NCBI GenBank assembly: GCA_004322325.1
Contig: SCTP01000244.1
Span: forward strand, 1 to 7,185
Reading direction: 5' to 3'
DNA length: 7,185 nucleotides
Origin: Gammaproteobacteria bacterium
GTDB lineage: Bacteria > Pseudomonadota > Gammaproteobacteria > DSM-16500
Numbering within the stretch: position 1 is the first letter of the stretch; each line of letters opens with the position of its first letter. Made by a program: the position numbers and the translations under genes. Positions 5,695 through 7,185 of the stretch are shown one piece after another. The notes below the pieces were generated by a model. That model saw only the letters and a program-made list of their open reading frames with translations. It did no database searches and was not told the DNA's origin.

Positions 5695-6202
5695 ATATTT
5701 TTATTTTTCCATACTGGGGCATGGCTTGTTGCTGCTTTATATAGTGGCTCGATTTCTTCTGCTCACCCAGGTACCAGAACAATCGGCGGTGCAAGCTTAT
5801 ACTTATAATATTAGTATGCCAACCGCCAGCCCCGCCTCGTCATTGCGAGGAGCGAAGCGACGTGGCAATCCCCATCGATTGTCTTCCAGGTTTCTCGGAA
5901 CGACAGTAAGGTCAGCAAAAGTACATAATCAACTCCTTATCCTCCTTCACACAGCCATCGCTGCCAAGCAGAATTACCCAGAAAGTGCTTTAGAATTACA
6001 GCAATCCGGCACAGTAAGAATCCAATTTTTACTCTACCCCGACGGCCACATCGAAAACCTCACTCTCCTCCACCCCAGCGGCATCGCATCCCTCGACCAA
6101 GCAGCATTAAATGCTGTACAAGCGATCACTCCCGCGAAAGAAGCAGGACGCTATTTGCAGAATGCAGAGTATTTTTCAGTGGATGTGGTGTTTGAACTAT
6201 AA
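5681..6202 (+). CDS. tonB: Short TonB-family energy transducer with an inserted palindromic element
   Basis: A 173-residue TonB-like protein that should pass proton-motive-force energy from an ExbB-ExbD complex to the receptor upstream. Residues about 8-28 form an inner-membrane anchor (FSILGHGLLLLYIVARFLLL). Residues about 98-173 form a TonB C-terminal domain: NYPESALELQQSGTVRIQF, then LYPDGHIENLTLLHPSGIASLD and QAALNAV, the usual YP, G-x-V, DG and SG-x3-LD landmarks. The linker lacks the Pro-Lys/Pro-Glu repeats of classical TonB and is short. Residues 53-75 are encoded by a palindromic repeat element (5837-5905) inserted in frame. ATG 5681 lies inside the end of btuB in another frame and has only a weak Shine-Dalgarno, so coupled translation is likely. 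No exbB or exbD is seen in the window. Codons around 6030-6110 are noticeably C-rich compared with neighbouring genes. Confidence 0.85.
   Translation: MLSYRYFYFSILGHGLLLLYIVARFLLLTQVPEQSAVQAYTYNISMPTASPASSLRGAKRRGNPHRLSSRFLGTTVRSAKVHNQLLILLHTAIAAKQNYPESALELQQSGTVRIQFLLYPDGHIENLTLLHPSGIASLDQAALNAVQAITPAKEAGRYLQNAEYFSVDVVFEL
5837..5905 (+). repeat. Palindromic repeat element inserted in frame in tonB
   Basis: An imperfect palindrome of about 69 bp. The outer arms GTCATTGCGAG (5839-5849) and CTCGGAACGAC (5894-5904) pair with two mismatches in 11. The inner arms GGCAATC (5864-5870) and GATTGTC (5877-5883) pair with one G-T wobble around a 6-nt loop. The left half, TCGTCATTGCGAGGAGCGAA continuing to CGTGGCAATCC, is the widely dispersed bacterial repeat type, comparable to Rickettsia palindromic elements. 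All codons across it are open, giving SSLRGAKRRGNPHR and then LSSRFLGTTV. Exact insertion boundaries cannot be fixed without an uninterrupted relative. Confidence 0.8.
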
Positions 6203-6221
6203 AAATAGAGTATATTTTTAT
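6199..6221 (+). repeat. A/T-only inverted repeat after tonB
   Basis: ATAAAAATA (6199-6207) and TATTTTTAT (6213-6221) are perfect 9-bp inverted repeats around GAGTA, overlapping the tonB stop. The stem contains only A-T pairs. It could be a weak terminator, but it lacks the usual GC stem. It may equally be chance in A/T-rich spacer sequence. Confidence 0.3.
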
Positions 6222-6251
6222 GAATAGTACGTCACATACAGGACACTCAGC

Positions 6252-7185
6252 ATGCTCCCTTTTAAAGACCATCCGCAATTTCCTATCTTAGTGGATATCT
6301 TAAGCCGTAAAGATGTTCACCATGCCTGCTTGCATGTTACTTTCTCATCCAAATGGCATGCTTATTTTATGAAAGCGTTTTCGCATTATCTTGCTAATGA
6401 AGCGATCCCTTCTTCTTTACGCGGTGTGGAATTGGTTTATGTTAATGCGGAAAACCTCGCTTCTGAACAAGTACGCATTCAGCAGGCTACCTCGCAAACT
6501 CGCATACTTTTCTTTACCCAACAACATTCTCTCCCACACGATCTCGAAAAATATTTCCAATGTGTTGCCATTAGTGCGCCGACAGAATTAGATAAACTAG
6601 CCATTTTAAAACAGCAAAGTGCTGACTTAGAGCATTTCCACCATGTCATGATTCCAGAAGATATTTTATCCCAAGCGTATTCATTGGCAGAGCGTTATCT
6701 CAGTACCGCTGACACATTAGAAAAAGCACTGCTATTGCTCGATAGCGCTGCCGCGCGAGCGAACGGTTATGAGGAGCGTGTCTTAACCTTACCGGCGTTG
6801 ATGAAGGTGCTAGCTACTTGGACGCAAATACCGGTTTCTCATTTGCAGCTCAATAAATTTCAATTACAAGAATTTGTTCAAGCCATGCAGCAGCGTGTAT
6901 TTGGACAAGACGCGGCGATCACAGCGATGGCACATGCTTTGCAGCAAGCAGAAGCCAATTTACAGCAGCGCTCCGGGCCTTTTTGTGGCCTTTGGTTGGT
7001 GGGTGATGAACATACAGGAAAACGTACCGCTGCATTGGCGCTGACGGACCAGCTTTTTAAGCAATTAAATGTGCTGCATGTCGTAGAGTTATCATCACCG
7101 ATGGTGTCGTCTATCTTGGAGATAAAATCACAGCGTTTTAAGCTCAAAGAAATTATTCAGCAAATGCCTTACGCTATTTTCTTAG
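6252..7185 (+). CDS. Clp/Hsp100-like AAA+ protein with degenerate ATPase motifs; 3' end outside window
   Basis: An open frame of 311 codons to the window edge, starting at ATG 6252, 8 nt after AGGA (6240-6243). It reads as a reduced ClpA/ClpB-type double AAA+ chain without an N-terminal domain. The first module begins near FPILVDILSRKD (10-21). Its Walker A position is HVTFSSKW (28-35) and its Walker B position is ILFFTQQHSL (85-94), with Thr-Gln for the usual Asp-Glu. Its arginine-finger position is LEKYFQ instead of LERRFQ. The lid follows at 134-168 (IPEDILSQAYSLAERYL, ALLLLDSAAAR). The second module starts with WTQIPVSHL (190-198) and RVFGQDAAI (215-223). Its Walker A is GDEHTGKR (251-258), with Arg for Thr/Ser. 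No ClpB-type middle domain or aromatic GYVG pore loop is visible. The chain likely lost unfoldase activity; its partner and function are unknown. It starts 49 nt after tonB. Confidence 0.8.
   Translation, partial: MLPFKDHPQFPILVDILSRKDVHHACLHVTFSSKWHAYFMKAFSHYLANEAIPSSLRGVELVYVNAENLASEQVRIQQATSQTRILFFTQQHSLPHDLEKYFQCVAISAPTELDKLAILKQQSADLEHFHHVMIPEDILSQAYSLAERYLSTADTLEKALLLLDSAAARANGYEERVLTLPALMKVLATWTQIPVSHLQLNKFQLQEFVQAMQQRVFGQDAAITAMAHALQQAEANLQQRSGPFCGLWLVGDEHTGKRTAALALTDQLFKQLNVLHVVELSSPMVSSILEIKSQRFKLKEIIQQMPYAIFL

Noticed and set aside
6211..6216. TATATT as the -10 of a promoter for the AAA+ gene
   Set aside because: The nearest -35-like site, TTGAAC at 6192, gives only 13 nt spacing, so a separate promoter is not supported.
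6391..6591. 66-codon + strand frame in the last gene
   Set aside because: It is out of frame with the AAA+ coding sequence, which has clear homology across this stretch.
6878..7147. 89-codon minus-strand open frame with many cysteines
   Set aside because: Antisense to the AAA+ frame, whose translation matches Clp motifs; the Cys/Ser-rich product is typical of a shadow frame.

Overview
The window looks like a chromosomal segment of a low-to-moderate G+C gammaproteobacterium. A host-associated member of the Legionellales (the Coxiella/Legionella/Rickettsiella/Berkiella side) is my best guess. This is inferred from the A+T-rich composition, a bacterial SET-domain methyltransferase of the kind that acts as a secreted effector in intracellular bacteria, a palindromic repeat inserted in frame in a gene, and Gram-negative outer-membrane transport genes. 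No rRNA, tRNA or other taxonomic marker is present, so the assignment stays tentative. All convincing genes lie on the + strand.

Layout. (1) 1-303: the C-terminal 100 codons of S-adenosylhomocysteine hydrolase (ahcY), followed by a strong GC hairpin. (2) 365-784: a small exported four-cysteine protein of unknown function. (3) 811-1431: a higBA toxin-antitoxin module; its promoter sits so close to higB that the toxin message may be leaderless. (4) 1458-2193: a second toxin-antitoxin module, a Phd/VapB-like antitoxin and a VapC PIN-domain RNase, with a perfect 9+9 palindrome over the promoter. (5) 2206-3531: a 441-residue SET-domain protein starting 12 nt after vapC and possibly cotranscribed with it. 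(6) 3535-3771: a promoter and a cobalamin riboswitch with a translational-type expression platform. (7) 3772-6202: a riboswitch-controlled btuB-like TonB-dependent receptor overlapping by 14 nt a small TonB-like energy transducer. The transducer carries an in-frame palindromic element at 5837-5905. (8) 6252-7185, running off the end: a Clp/Hsp100-like AAA+ protein whose catalytic motifs are degenerate in both ATPase modules.

How they work together. The riboswitch, receptor and TonB form a B12-uptake unit: low cobalamin should open the btuB ribosome binding site, and the linked TonB can energise the receptor. The two toxin-antitoxin modules and the SET gene look like an accessory block between housekeeping ahcY and the B12-uptake unit. 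The two most unusual items are the apparently ATPase-dead Clp-like protein and the SET protein with an unrecognised C-terminal half. The in-frame repeat in tonB is a clear case of a palindromic element accommodated inside a coding sequence.
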